This document shows positions 1 to 10,077 of a stretch of DNA of 64,000 nucleotides, one piece after another (position 1 is the stretch's first letter; each line of letters begins with the position of its first letter). The stretch is taken from NCBI GenBank assembly GCA_947169265.1, contig CAMVPC010000009.1, positions 1 through 64,000 on the forward strand, in the 5' to 3' direction. Under the pieces are notes generated by a model, which was not told the origin of the DNA, did no database searches, and saw only the letters and a program-made list of their open reading frames with translations. Source of the stretch: an uncultured Prevotellaceae bacterium (lineage in GTDB: Bacteria > Bacteroidota > Bacteroidia > Bacteroidales > Muribaculaceae). The translations under genes were made by a program, and so were the position numbers.

Positions 1-149
1 ATAAAAAATTCAAAAACTCGGTTTTTGATTTTGTATTACGCTCGGTTTGCAGTAACGTTGCCGCTACGCGGCGAAATTACGCGGCACCTCGGCAATAAAA
101 AATTCAAAAACTCGGTTTTTGATTTTGTATTACGCTCGGTTTGCAGTAA
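1..149. repeat. 55-bp direct repeat, copies at 1-55 and 95-149
   Basis: ataaaaaattcaaaaactcggtttttgattttgtattacgctcggtttgcagtaa occurs twice with a 94-bp period; the spacer contains a GCCGC-tac-GCGGC hairpin (60-72). Confidence 0.95.
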
Positions 150-154
150 TTTTG
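124..154 (+). promoter_or_regulatory. Bacteroidota-type promoter for the tamB-like gene
   Basis: TTTG (124-127), 19-nt spacer, TAATTTTG (147-154), followed by ATG at 176. Confidence 0.65.
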
Positions 155-175
155 TCGGTTAAATGTAAAACAGCA

Positions 176-3100
176 ATGGGCAAGGCGCTGAAAAAGACTT
201 ATAATGTGCTACGGAGCGTGGTCGTTACCGCGCTGGTACTCATCGTGGTGCTTTTCGTGGGCCTGTACCTGCTGCTGTCGACACCCGCCGTACAGAACAA
301 GATCAAACAAGTAGGCGAGAAAGAGCTGAGCGAGTTCCTCGGCACCCGTGTGAGCATTGACGAAATATCGTTTGAGCCTTTCAACGAGCTCACGCTGGGC
401 CATGTCAACATCCCCGACCAGCAGGGCGACTCGTTGCTGCACGTCGAGCGGCTGGGAGCCGGACTGAGCATCTATGACCTGCTTGTGAACCGCAAGATAG
501 TCATCACCTACGGCGAAATTATCGGCCTTCACGGCCGCGTGACGCGCCCCGACAAGGACAGCCCCACCAACCTGCAATTCATCATCGACGCGTTGAAGCC
601 CAAAGAAGGACAGCCGCCCAAGCCGTTCGACCTGAAAATCAACAACATCATCATCCGCAAGAGCGACCTCACCTACGACGTGCTCAACGAGCCGCGACGC
701 GGCGACCGCTTCGACCCCAACCACATCGCCATCAACAACCTGCGCGCCGACCTGCAGTTGCCGCGCCTCAAGAACAACGACTTTGTGATTGACGTCAAGC
801 GACTCTCGTTCGACGAGCAGGCCGGCCTCATGCTCAACAACCTGGCCACACGCGTGGCCATTAACGACACCGTCACCACCGTGAGCGACCTGCACATTGA
901 GCTGCCGGGCTCGCTCATCCACCCCGACGATATCACGCTGCGCTACGCGTCGCTCAAAACCATGGGGCAAGACTTGAAGCGGGCTCAACACCAAGTGCGC
1001 GTTTCGGGCAGCTACATCACGCCCGCCGACTTGCGGTGCTTTGTGCCCCAGTTGGCCGCTTTCGACGAGAAAGTGGACCTCACGCTGGCCGCCGACGGCA
1101 CGCTCGACCACCTCCACGTGCCTGTGCTCTCGCTCAGCAAGCAGGATGGCGGCCTCGAGCTCACGGTGAACGGCACCTTCGACAACCTCAACGACGCCGC
1201 CGCCATGGCCATCGACGTGCCTTATGTCAAAGTGAAAGCCTCGCACGACGTGACGGCGCGCGTCATGTCTTTGCTGCCCGCGCTCTCCCCGCAAGCGGCC
1301 GGCATCGTGACGCGCTGCGGCGACATCTCGCTCGACGGCTCGGTGGCCGGCACACCGTCGCGCCTCGACTTTGCCGGCGAGGTGAATACCGCGCTGGGCG
1401 AAGTGACCGTGAGCGGAGGACACTTCGCGCGCAATGCCGACACCCGACACTTCGCCGGACACGTCACCACGCCCGGACTACAGCTGGGCGCCCTGCTGGC
1501 CAAAGAAGACCTGCTCGGCTCGGTGGCGCTCGATGCCACCGTCGACGCCACAATAGCCGGCAACAAGGTCAACGGCACCTTCGACGGACACGTGGACCAC
1601 GTCGACTTCAAGGGTTACCGCTACCACGACCTCACCGCCAACGTCACCGCCAACCAAAACCACTACGACGGACACGTCACCCTCAACGACCCAAACGGCA
1701 AAATCGACATCGCGGGCGAAGCGCTACTCGCCGGTGCCGCCACCATCATCGACGCCACCGTGCAGGCCGGCGGCGTGCATCTGGCAACCCTGCTGCGGCG
1801 CCCCACCCCCATCGAGGGCATCACCACGCTCAACGCCGAAGCCCACCTGCGCGGCAACAACCTGCACAACCTGCGCGGCGACGTCAACATCCACAACCTT
1901 ACCATGCTCGACAAGCACAACGAGCCTATCGAGCTTAACGACATCGCGCTGAGCGCCACCGACCACAACGTGTCGCTGCAATCGGCCTTCCTGCACGGCG
2001 ACATCGAGGGTGACTACGACTTCGCCACACTGCCCACGGCTGTCAACAACCTGCTCGCAGCCTCGTTCCCCGCGATGTTCACCCACAAGACAGGCGGCGG
2101 CACGAACGACTTCGACTTCAATTTCACCATCGAGCCGCGCGACGAATGGCAAGAACGCCTCAAGCTGCCCGTCAAGTTGGTTTATAGGGCCACGCTCGAC
2201 GGCCATCTCAACGAACGCGACGGCAGCATGACGGCCCACCTCAACGTGCCTTACCTGCAACAAGGCAACAAAATCATAGACGCCACCACCATCACGCTCA
2301 CCAAAGAGGGCAACAACCGGCCCATCGAGGCCGGCGTGGCTACCCACATTCCCATGAAAAGTGGCAAGCTCACGCTCGCCGTCGACGCTCAAGGACACGA
2401 CAACAACATCGACGCCAATCTGGCATGGAAAGTGGCACGCGAAAGCGACTACCACGGCAACATCAACGTCACCGCGACACTGAGGCGCGCCCTCGACCGC
2501 AAGCTCACCGCCGATATCGACATCAATCCCGCCGAGCTCGTTTTCAACGACACCGCCTGGCATGTGAACGGCGGACACATCACCTACGACCATAACGCTA
2601 TCGCCGTGAGCGGACTCAACGCGTCGTGCGACAAGCAATTCATCAACATACACGGCAACGTGTCGAGCGACCCCGACGACGAGCTCGAAGTGTCGCTCAA
2701 CGACATAAGCCTCGACTACATCTTCAACACGCTGCAAATCAACCACGTCACCTTTGGCGGACGAGCCACCGGCACTTTCACCCTCGCCGGACTGTTCTCG
2801 AAACAACCGCGACTCATGACGCCCAACCTACACGTCAACGACATGTACTACAACGGCGCGCTCATGGGCGATGCCGACATCGAAAGCCACTGGGACAACG
2901 ACAACAAGGCCGTGGTGCTCAACTGCGACCTGCTGCAGCGAAACGGCGAACACACCAACATAGGCGGTAGCATTTTCACCGCCGCAGACTCGCTTTACCT
3001 CACATTCGACGCGCGCCGGGCCAACGTCAAGTTCATGAAGCCCTTCATGGCCGCCTTCACCAGCGATGTCGACGGCGAGGTGAGCGGCCACGCCGTACTC

Positions 3101-4741
3101 TTCGGCAACTTCAAGACCATCGACCTGATGGGCGATATCTATGCCCACGACCTAAAGATGAAAATCGACTACACCAACTGCTACTATACTTGCAGCGACT
3201 CGATTCACATCGTGCCCGGATACATCGCCATCGACAACGTGACGCTGCACGACCGCGACGGCCACGAGGCACGGCTCAATGGCTTCCTGCGCCACAACGC
3301 CTTCCACGACCCGGTGTTCAACTTCACCGTTACCGAAGCACGCGACCTGCTGTGCTACGACATCAACGAGGGCATGAACCCCGACTGGTATGGCACCATC
3401 TACGGCAACGGCAGCGCCATCATCAGCGGCGAGCCGGGACTGGTGAAGATTTCGGTCAATATGCAAACCGCCCAGCGAAGCAAGTTCACCTTCGTGCTGA
3501 GCGACACCAAGGAGGCCGGCGAATATAACTTCGTCACCTTCCGCGACCGCGACAAGCTCAATGCGCCCGAGCCGCCATTGACGGCACAGGAAATCGACAC
3601 CGTGCCCGACATTGTCAAGCTACTCACCCAACGCATTGAGCAGCAAACCCAATCGGCGCCGTCGGTTGTCGATGTCGACCTCCAAGTCGACATCACCCCC
3701 GAAGCGCAGCTCGTACTCGTCATGGACCCTGTGGGTGGCGACAAAATCCGCGCCAACGGCAACGGCAACCTGCGGCTCAACTACAACAGCACCAACGAGG
3801 AATTTGAGATGTTCGGACGCTATGTCCTCACCAAGGGCAACTATAACTTCACGCTGCAAGACATTATCATCAAGGACTTCACCATCCGCGAGGGAAGCGC
3901 CATCAGCTTCAACGGCGACCCATACAACGCGCTGCTCGACATCGAAGCCATCTACTCGCTCAACGCCAACATCCGCGACCTTGACGAATCGTTTGCCACC
4001 GACCGCGACATCAACCGCACCACGGTACCTGTCCACGCACTGCTGCGCATCAAGGGCGACCTCAGCGAGCCCGAGCTCTCCTTCGACCTTGAGTTCCCCA
4101 CCCTCACCACCGAGGCTTACCGCAAAGTGAAGAGCGTCATCAGCACCGACGACATGATGAACCGCCAAATCATCTACCTGCTGGCACTTAATCGCTTCTA
4201 CACACCCGATTACATGAACAGCAGCGCCTCGACCGGCAACGAATTCAGCTCGGTAGCCTCTTCCACCATCTCGTCGCAGCTATCGAGCATGCTGGGCCAG
4301 CTGAGCGACAACTGGACCATCGCGCCCAACTTCCGCTCCGACCGCGGCGACTTTAGCGACGTCGAAGTCGACGTGGCTCTGTCGAGCCAACTGCTCAACA
4401 ACCGGCTCATCCTCAACGGCAACATCGGCTACCGCGACAACACCTACAACCCGCGCAACAGCAACTTCATCGGCGACTTTGACCTTGAGTACCTACTCAA
4501 CCGGCAAGGCTCCATACGCCTTAAGGCTTACAACCATTTCAACGACCAGAGCTACTACTATGGTCGAAACGCCATGACCACCCAGGGCGTGGGCATCGTT
4601 TTCAAGCACGACTTCGACAACCTGCTGCAGTTCCGCAAGCGCAAAGAGAAGACCGACACCATCCCCGCCGCTCCCGCCGACAGCCTGCCGGCCACACCCC
4701 GCGACAGCATCGCCCTGCCCGGCGACCCCAACCGTCCCTGA
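176..4741 (+). CDS. TamB-like translocation/assembly module protein (DUF490 family)
   Basis: ~1520 aa, N-terminal TM, long repetitive beta-rich body, C-terminal DUF490-like region (GNLRLNYNSTNEEFEMFGRYVLTKGNYNFTLQDIIIKDFTIREGSAISFNGDPYNALLDIEAIYSL); ATG at 176 preferred over the ORF-track start at 119. Confidence 0.85.
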   Translation: MGKALKKTYNVLRSVVVTALVLIVVLFVGLYLLLSTPAVQNKIKQVGEKELSEFLGTRVSIDEISFEPFNELTLGHVNIPDQQGDSLLHVERLGAGLSIYDLLVNRKIVITYGEIIGLHGRVTRPDKDSPTNLQFIIDALKPKEGQPPKPFDLKINNIIIRKSDLTYDVLNEPRRGDRFDPNHIAINNLRADLQLPRLKNNDFVIDVKRLSFDEQAGLMLNNLATRVAINDTVTTVSDLHIELPGSLIHPDDITLRYASLKTMGQDLKRAQHQVRVSGSYITPADLRCFVPQLAAFDEKVDLTLAADGTLDHLHVPVLSLSKQDGGLELTVNGTFDNLNDAAAMAIDVPYVKVKASHDVTARVMSLLPALSPQAAGIVTRCGDISLDGSVAGTPSRLDFAGEVNTALGEVTVSGGHFARNADTRHFAGHVTTPGLQLGALLAKEDLLGSVALDATVDATIAGNKVNGTFDGHVDHVDFKGYRYHDLTANVTANQNHYDGHVTLNDPNGKIDIAGEALLAGAATIIDATVQAGGVHLATLLRRPTPIEGITTLNAEAHLRGNNLHNLRGDVNIHNLTMLDKHNEPIELNDIALSATDHNVSLQSAFLHGDIEGDYDFATLPTAVNNLLAASFPAMFTHKTGGGTNDFDFNFTIEPRDEWQERLKLPVKLVYRATLDGHLNERDGSMTAHLNVPYLQQGNKIIDATTITLTKEGNNRPIEAGVATHIPMKSGKLTLAVDAQGHDNNIDANLAWKVARESDYHGNINVTATLRRALDRKLTADIDINPAELVFNDTAWHVNGGHITYDHNAIAVSGLNASCDKQFINIHGNVSSDPDDELEVSLNDISLDYIFNTLQINHVTFGGRATGTFTLAGLFSKQPRLMTPNLHVNDMYYNGALMGDADIESHWDNDNKAVVLNCDLLQRNGEHTNIGGSIFTAADSLYLTFDARRANVKFMKPFMAAFTSDVDGEVSGHAVLFGNFKTIDLMGDIYAHDLKMKIDYTNCYYTCSDSIHIVPGYIAIDNVTLHDRDGHEARLNGFLRHNAFHDPVFNFTVTEARDLLCYDINEGMNPDWYGTIYGNGSAIISGEPGLVKISVNMQTAQRSKFTFVLSDTKEAGEYNFVTFRDRDKLNAPEPPLTAQEIDTVPDIVKLLTQRIEQQTQSAPSVVDVDLQVDITPEAQLVLVMDPVGGDKIRANGNGNLRLNYNSTNEEFEMFGRYVLTKGNYNFTLQDIIIKDFTIREGSAISFNGDPYNALLDIEAIYSLNANIRDLDESFATDRDINRTTVPVHALLRIKGDLSEPELSFDLEFPTLTTEAYRKVKSVISTDDMMNRQIIYLLALNRFYTPDYMNSSASTGNEFSSVASSTISSQLSSMLGQLSDNWTIAPNFRSDRGDFSDVEVDVALSSQLLNNRLILNGNIGYRDNTYNPRNSNFIGDFDLEYLLNRQGSIRLKAYNHFNDQSYYYGRNAMTTQGVGIVFKHDFDNLLQFRKRKEKTDTIPAAPADSLPATPRDSIALPGDPNRP

Positions 4742-4930
4742 GCCTGGTCTTCTCCACATCCACTATAGGCGGGAACACGACACTTTGAACAGGAAAATCC
4801 AAACAATCTTTCCCTAAGCCTCAATTATTTTCAAAATCGGAGATTTAATTAATTTTAAAAACAACCCTGACAACAAGGACAACCTCAGTCAGAACTCAAC
4901 GCTCATTGCTCACTGCTCAAAGCTCAAAGC

Positions 4931-6409
4931 TCATTGGAGCAACAGGTTGTAGAGCGCGGTCACGTCGCTGCCGCTCACCACGCCGTCGCCGTTCACGTCG
5001 GGTTCACCGACTGGCATAGTTTTATCGAGCAACAAGCCGTAGAGGGCTGTCACGTCGCTGCCATTCACCATGCCATCGCCGTTCACGTCGCCCGGCTCTA
5101 TTCGCCCCCACTGCGTGTCGAGCCAGTTGACTTTCTTTGTAATAATGTCCTTGACTACGATGTAGTGGTTGTGCAAGGGGGCGGTGATGCCGTATTCGGG
5201 CCAACGCTTGCGGTCTTGATTGAGGGCGTCGGTGATAAGCGACTCCTGCTCGTCAAAGACATTGAACAGGTCGGCCCATATTTCCGCCTTGAACTCGCGC
5301 CACACTTGGCGGACCCGCGACTGGAAGACCTCGAACTTGGCCAGGTCGCCTATCCATCGCTGGACCGAGTAAGACGGCGTGTTCTCGTAGATGAATGACT
5401 CATAATCAATACGCCAGTGGCACGCGCTGCTGCCGAAGTCCCACACCGGCCCGAACACGATTTTCGAGTCCGCCCCGCGGTCTTTGTGCCAGTAGCAACT
5501 GCCGCTGAAGCTCTCGCCGTTGTCCATGATTTCCTGAAGTACGTAGAAACGGACCAGCGCGTCAAGGTCGATTAACTCGGTGAAGGCGGTGCTCGTAGGC
5601 TCCTCGCCGTAGATGGCGTTGTCAACGGCCGTCAGCAGGCCCACCAGGTAGTCGTGCTGCTCGGCCGACAGCACCTCGGGCGAGTGGTACGTGATGCGCA
5701 TGTTGCCGCCGTGGCCGTGGTCGGGAAACAGCAGTTGGGAGGCGTCCTCATAGTTGTCTATCTCGATGAGCCAGCCGCCGGTGACCGCCTCAGGGTCGGT
5801 CTCTCCGTCGGCCTGCTCAACGATGTTGACGCGGTCGGCGTCCACACGGATGTTCTCGCACAGGTAATAAAGACCGCGGTAGTCGCCGTTAATCACCAGC
5901 TCAATGGGTTTCATGGTGGGCGTCCACGCCATTCCCAGACGGCGGCTCAGCTCGAAACCCAGCAGGTCGAAACGGCACTGTACCTCCTGCGCGTTGGCCA
6001 GCAGCACAAAATGCTTGCTTTTCTTCATCCCCAGCAGCGACGCCTTCTTGTCAAGTTTCAGGCGGAATGGCTTCTTAATCTCTTTCCACGTGGCGTTGCC
6101 GCGGCCCCTGATTTGAAGCGCAAGCGGAGACTCGGCACTGCCTATGCTCTCGTAGCCTTCAAGCCCCATCGCGTCCAGGTAATAACTGCCCCGCAGATAC
6201 TCCTCCTTCGAGGTGATGTCCACGCCGTTCTCGGTATTGACATACAATACCGGCAGCGTCCCCGAAATCCACTCCGACGCCGCATGCACCACGACGGTGT
6301 CGCTGTCGGAGGGTTCGCCCTGCGCCACCGGAACCGCCGCATTCAATTTCAGGGACCACATCGCCATCAACGGCAACATGAATAATGATAACGATACTAT
6401 TTTCTTCAT
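4931..6409 (-). CDS. Secreted CotH-like kinase family protein with C-terminal dockerin type I-like domain
   Basis: Signal peptide MKKIVSLSLFMLPLMAMWS; CotH motifs (LQIRGRGNATWKEIKKPFRLKLDKK, GGWLIEIDNYED, FGPVWDFGSSA); tail GDVNGDGMVNGSDVTALYGLLLDK...DVNGDGVVSGSDVTALYNLLLQ. Confidence 0.85.
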   Translation of the reverse strand: MKKIVSLSLFMLPLMAMWSLKLNAAVPVAQGEPSDSDTVVVHAASEWISGTLPVLYVNTENGVDITSKEEYLRGSYYLDAMGLEGYESIGSAESPLALQIRGRGNATWKEIKKPFRLKLDKKASLLGMKKSKHFVLLANAQEVQCRFDLLGFELSRRLGMAWTPTMKPIELVINGDYRGLYYLCENIRVDADRVNIVEQADGETDPEAVTGGWLIEIDNYEDASQLLFPDHGHGGNMRITYHSPEVLSAEQHDYLVGLLTAVDNAIYGEEPTSTAFTELIDLDALVRFYVLQEIMDNGESFSGSCYWHKDRGADSKIVFGPVWDFGSSACHWRIDYESFIYENTPSYSVQRWIGDLAKFEVFQSRVRQVWREFKAEIWADLFNVFDEQESLITDALNQDRKRWPEYGITAPLHNHYIVVKDIITKKVNWLDTQWGRIEPGDVNGDGMVNGSDVTALYGLLLDKTMPVGEPDVNGDGVVSGSDVTALYNLLLQ

Positions 6410-6834
6410 TCTGCTTTTATGTTTTATATATGATATCAATCTCAATTATTGTGCAAATATACAAAAAATTATTGAATTATTATTATGTGGAAGATTCTTG
6501 CAAATACTATTTTCAAATACAGCACAAAAAAAGCGACCAGCACCGCTCCATCACAATCACCCAGGCCATCATCCCATTTCAGACGATTAGCAAAGCCTGA
6601 TGTAAAGAAATAGCCTCTGAAACGTCCTTTTCATGCTCCCCGACGTAAGCCAAATGTAAAGCAATGTAAACCGTTCGTTTTTCTGGCTCATTTTCTCCAA
6701 ATCCATCTAACTCATTGTAAACAAACGTCTTTCGGCTCAGTGGTGCCGTTCTCTCATTCTACCACTTCGTTTTACGCCCCATATTGGTATTATCCGCCGA
6801 GCGGATCCCATCGCAGGGTCGCGAACTTAATATT

Positions 6835-6867
6835 GAAAGGAGAATTTCTTGTGGAAATTCTCCTTTC
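6835..6867 (-). terminator. Probable terminator downstream of nuoN
   Basis: Perfect 14-bp stem GAAAGGAGAATTTC / GAAATTCTCCTTTC with 5-nt loop, between nuoN stop and the next gene. Confidence 0.5.
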
Positions 6868-6993
6868 TAATGTTATTTTTCAGGATACGAAAGGGTTCCT
6901 TCCGCATAGATTAAGGTTAAGTTAAGCAATCCAAAAACACATATTAAAAAAACACTTTAAAATTATCAATTATGAATGAATTTATTGTCGGTA

Positions 6994-8460
6994 TCAAATC
7001 ATCATGAACAAGTTGGGCGATTCCTCCACAAGCGTGACAATCGATGTGTAGACACAGCTTGCGAGACCCACAAAGATAATGCCTGCCACGCAAATCACCA
7101 TGGCCGCGCGCTCGGTCCAGTGACTCTTGAAGCGCTCAATGGCACATTCGTCCTGACGAATGAACATAGCCTTGACCACGAGCAGGTAGTAGTAGAGCGA
7201 GATGATGGTGTTGACCAACGCGATGAACACCAACACATAGATGGCCACACTGCCCGTGCTGGCGGCTCCCACAAAGATGAAGAACTTGCTGAAGAATCCC
7301 GCGAAAGGAGGAATACCGCCCAGCGAGAACATGGCGAGCATCATGGTGAAAGCGAGCCACGGATTAGTCTTGAACAGACCATTGTAGTCATCGATGGTAA
7401 CTTTGCCACAATGGTTCTCGATAGCCATCACCACCCCGAAGGCGGCAAGGTTCGAGAAAATATAGACAAGGATATAATACATCATGCTGGCCATGCCCAC
7501 CTGGTTGGCGGCAATGACACCCAGCATGACATAACCGGCCTGCGACACACTCGAGAAAGCGAGGAAACGCTTGAGATTGCGCTGGCGCATGGCAAACAGG
7601 TTACCCACGGTGATAGTGAGCACGATGAGCGCATAGAGCATCCACTGCCACACCTCTTGATAGAGCGTGCCGAACACCTGCACGAGAATCACCATAAAGG
7701 CAAATGCCGCCGAGCCCTTCGAGATAACGCTCAAATAGCCAGTGACGGCCGTGGGGGCGCCTTGATACACATCGGCGGTCCACAAGTGGAAAGGAACGAG
7801 CGAAATCTTGAAGCCCACGCCGGCCATAACAAAGGCCAAGGCCACAATGAGCATCCAGTTGATTCCGTTCACGGCACTGATGCCGAAGGCGAGATTGCTG
7901 AAATAGAGCGAACCACACGCGCCATAGAGCAGTGACAGGCCCATCAGCAGGATAGCCGACGAGAACACGGCTGTCATAACGTATTTGGCAGCGGCCTCGC
8001 GCGACTCGTAGTAACGCTTCTCGAAGGCGGCAAGCGCGGCCAGCGGCAGCGATGCCGTCTCAAGGCCGATGACAAACAAGAGGAAATGACGTGCCGAAAT
8101 CATGAGGAACATGCCCAGCAGCGTGAGCAGGATGAGCTCATAGAACTCGCCGCGACGCACGCTCACGAAGTCGTTGTTAGTCCACTTGACGCTTTGCAAC
8201 AGCACGATAAAGACACCAATGTTGAGAATGTTCTTCATGCCCCAGGTGGCATTGCTGGCCTCAAACATTTCGCCAAAGCATTTGCCGGCAGCGGGCGGTA
8301 AGAAAGCCCAAGCTATATACACGCCGAAGAACACTACCGTCACAAGCGGCAGGGCGCGCTGCGTGGTGCGAGGCATGAAGGTGTCGTAGAGAAACACAAG
8401 CAGGAAAACGGCCAGCAGACCTATTTCTTGCGGCATCATTAAAAACTGTGAATAATCCAT
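6994..8460 (-). CDS. nuoN: NADH-quinone oxidoreductase subunit N
   Basis: 488 aa polytopic protein; position at end of nuo cluster; VPFHLWTADVYQGAPTAVTGYLSVISKGSA motif. Confidence 0.95.
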   Translation of the reverse strand: MDYSQFLMMPQEIGLLAVFLLVFLYDTFMPRTTQRALPLVTVVFFGVYIAWAFLPPAAGKCFGEMFEASNATWGMKNILNIGVFIVLLQSVKWTNNDFVSVRRGEFYELILLTLLGMFLMISARHFLLFVIGLETASLPLAALAAFEKRYYESREAAAKYVMTAVFSSAILLMGLSLLYGACGSLYFSNLAFGISAVNGINWMLIVALAFVMAGVGFKISLVPFHLWTADVYQGAPTAVTGYLSVISKGSAAFAFMVILVQVFGTLYQEVWQWMLYALIVLTITVGNLFAMRQRNLKRFLAFSSVSQAGYVMLGVIAANQVGMASMMYYILVYIFSNLAAFGVVMAIENHCGKVTIDDYNGLFKTNPWLAFTMMLAMFSLGGIPPFAGFFSKFFIFVGAASTGSVAIYVLVFIALVNTIISLYYYLLVVKAMFIRQDECAIERFKSHWTERAAMVICVAGIIFVGLASCVYTSIVTLVEESPNLFMMI

Positions 8461-8515
8461 ATAATGCGGTGTATCTTAATTGTCAAAACAAAATGTTGTC
8501 ACTATCGGGTTCCCT

Positions 8516-10036
8516 TTACATTTTCAATGCCTGCAGGGCATCGACAATGGGGTTGAAACTGTCGCGGATAATATCGATGAAGAAATTGGGGAAACAGCCT
8601 ATGGCCACCACGGCGAGAATCAACGTTGCCGTCGAGAGGCGTTCCTCCCAAGTGGCGTCGGTGAGCGAGCGGTGGTGCTCGTCTTGAACCACGCCAAAGA
8701 GCAACTTAGCCACCACACGCAGGATGTAGACCGCAGTGATGACAATCGAGCAGGTGGCCGCCACGGTGAGCACGCGGTGGAACATGTCGGGGTGCTGGAA
8801 CGAGCCGAAGAAGATAGTCATCTCGGCGGCGAAACCGCTCAAGCCCGGCAAGCCCAACGATGCGAGACCGGCAATCACATAGCCCACGCCCAGGTAAGGC
8901 ATGATGTGCATCATGCCGCCCATCTCGCGGATGTCGCGGGTGTGGGTGCGGCCGTAAATCATACCGATAAGGGCGAAGAAGAGCGCTGTCATCAAGCCGT
9001 GCGAGAGCATTTGCAGCACGGCACCGGTCATGGCCGTGTGGTTGAACATCAAAATGGCGAACAGCACCATGCCGCAGTGGCTCACCGACGAATAGGCGTT
9101 GATATACTTAAGGTCGGTCTGCACGCACGCGCTGAAGGCGCCATACACGATGCTGATGCCTGTGAGCAACAGGAATATCCATCCTATCGACTGGGCGGCC
9201 GCAGGCATCAAGAAAATAGCGATGCGGAAGCAGCCGTAACCACCGAGCTTCATCAGCACGCCGGCGTGCAACATCGACACCGCTGTGGGCGCCGAGGCAT
9301 GGCCGTCGGGCGACCAAGTGTGGAACGGGAACATGGCACCCAACACACCAAAGCCGATAAACGTGAGCGGGAAGAGCCACATTTGCCACGACGCGGGGAT
9401 GGCGTTGTTCTTCGCGATTTCAAGAATGTTCATCGTGAGTTGGCCATCGGCGCTGCTGTGGAAATAAATACCGATGATGCCCAGCATGAGGAATGCCGAA
9501 CCGCCCATGAGCATGAGCGTGAGTTTCATCGCGCTGTAGTTCTTGTTGCCGCTACCCCACACACCGATGAGCAGGTACATGGGAATAAGAGCCACCTCAT
9601 AGAACATGAACATCGTGAACAGGTCAATCGAAATGAAGAAGCCGAACACACCGGTCGACAAGAGGAAGAACCACAGGAAGAACTGTTTGGGGAGCGGATT
9701 CATCTTCCACGAGGCAAACACGCCGGCGAAAACGATGAACGCGCTCAGCAGAATCATCACCACGCTCACACCGTCGACACCGAGGGCGAGCTTGACGTTA
9801 AGCGGCTCATACCACATCCACGAACCTGTCAATATCATGTCGGCCTGATTGCCGGCACCACGCTCGCGCAGGAAAATCATCACCAGCCAAATGGCCAGCA
9901 CCATAAGCACCGAAGCACCGGCGACGGCGACAGCCCTGATGGCCTTGATGCCCTTGTTCGACGTCAGGGCAAGCCCCCCGATAGTGAGCAAGGGGACGAT
10001 AACGAAATAAATGAGTATGTTAGAAAAGATTTCCAT
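8516..10036 (-). CDS. nuoM: NADH-quinone oxidoreductase subunit M
   Basis: 506 aa; FPFHTWSPDGHASAPTAVSMLHAGVLMKLGGYG. Confidence 0.95.
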   Translation of the reverse strand: MEIFSNILIYFVIVPLLTIGGLALTSNKGIKAIRAVAVAGASVLMVLAIWLVMIFLRERGAGNQADMILTGSWMWYEPLNVKLALGVDGVSVVMILLSAFIVFAGVFASWKMNPLPKQFFLWFFLLSTGVFGFFISIDLFTMFMFYEVALIPMYLLIGVWGSGNKNYSAMKLTLMLMGGSAFLMLGIIGIYFHSSADGQLTMNILEIAKNNAIPASWQMWLFPLTFIGFGVLGAMFPFHTWSPDGHASAPTAVSMLHAGVLMKLGGYGCFRIAIFLMPAAAQSIGWIFLLLTGISIVYGAFSACVQTDLKYINAYSSVSHCGMVLFAILMFNHTAMTGAVLQMLSHGLMTALFFALIGMIYGRTHTRDIREMGGMMHIMPYLGVGYVIAGLASLGLPGLSGFAAEMTIFFGSFQHPDMFHRVLTVAATCSIVITAVYILRVVAKLLFGVVQDEHHRSLTDATWEERLSTATLILAVVAIGCFPNFFIDIIRDSFNPIVDALQALKM

Positions 10037-10077
10037 AATAGTCGGGTTACATTTAATTCATCGGTTGCTCAATGGGG

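Noticed and set aside
1724-2806. 360-aa and 417-aa minus-strand ORFs inside the TamB-like gene
   Set aside because: Antisense shadows in high-GC coding sequence; no start context or domain.
4890-4935. gctcattgctcactgctcaaagctcaaagctcatt short repeats
   Set aside because: Simple intergenic low-complexity sequence next to the CotH stop codon; no structure or motif strong enough to call.
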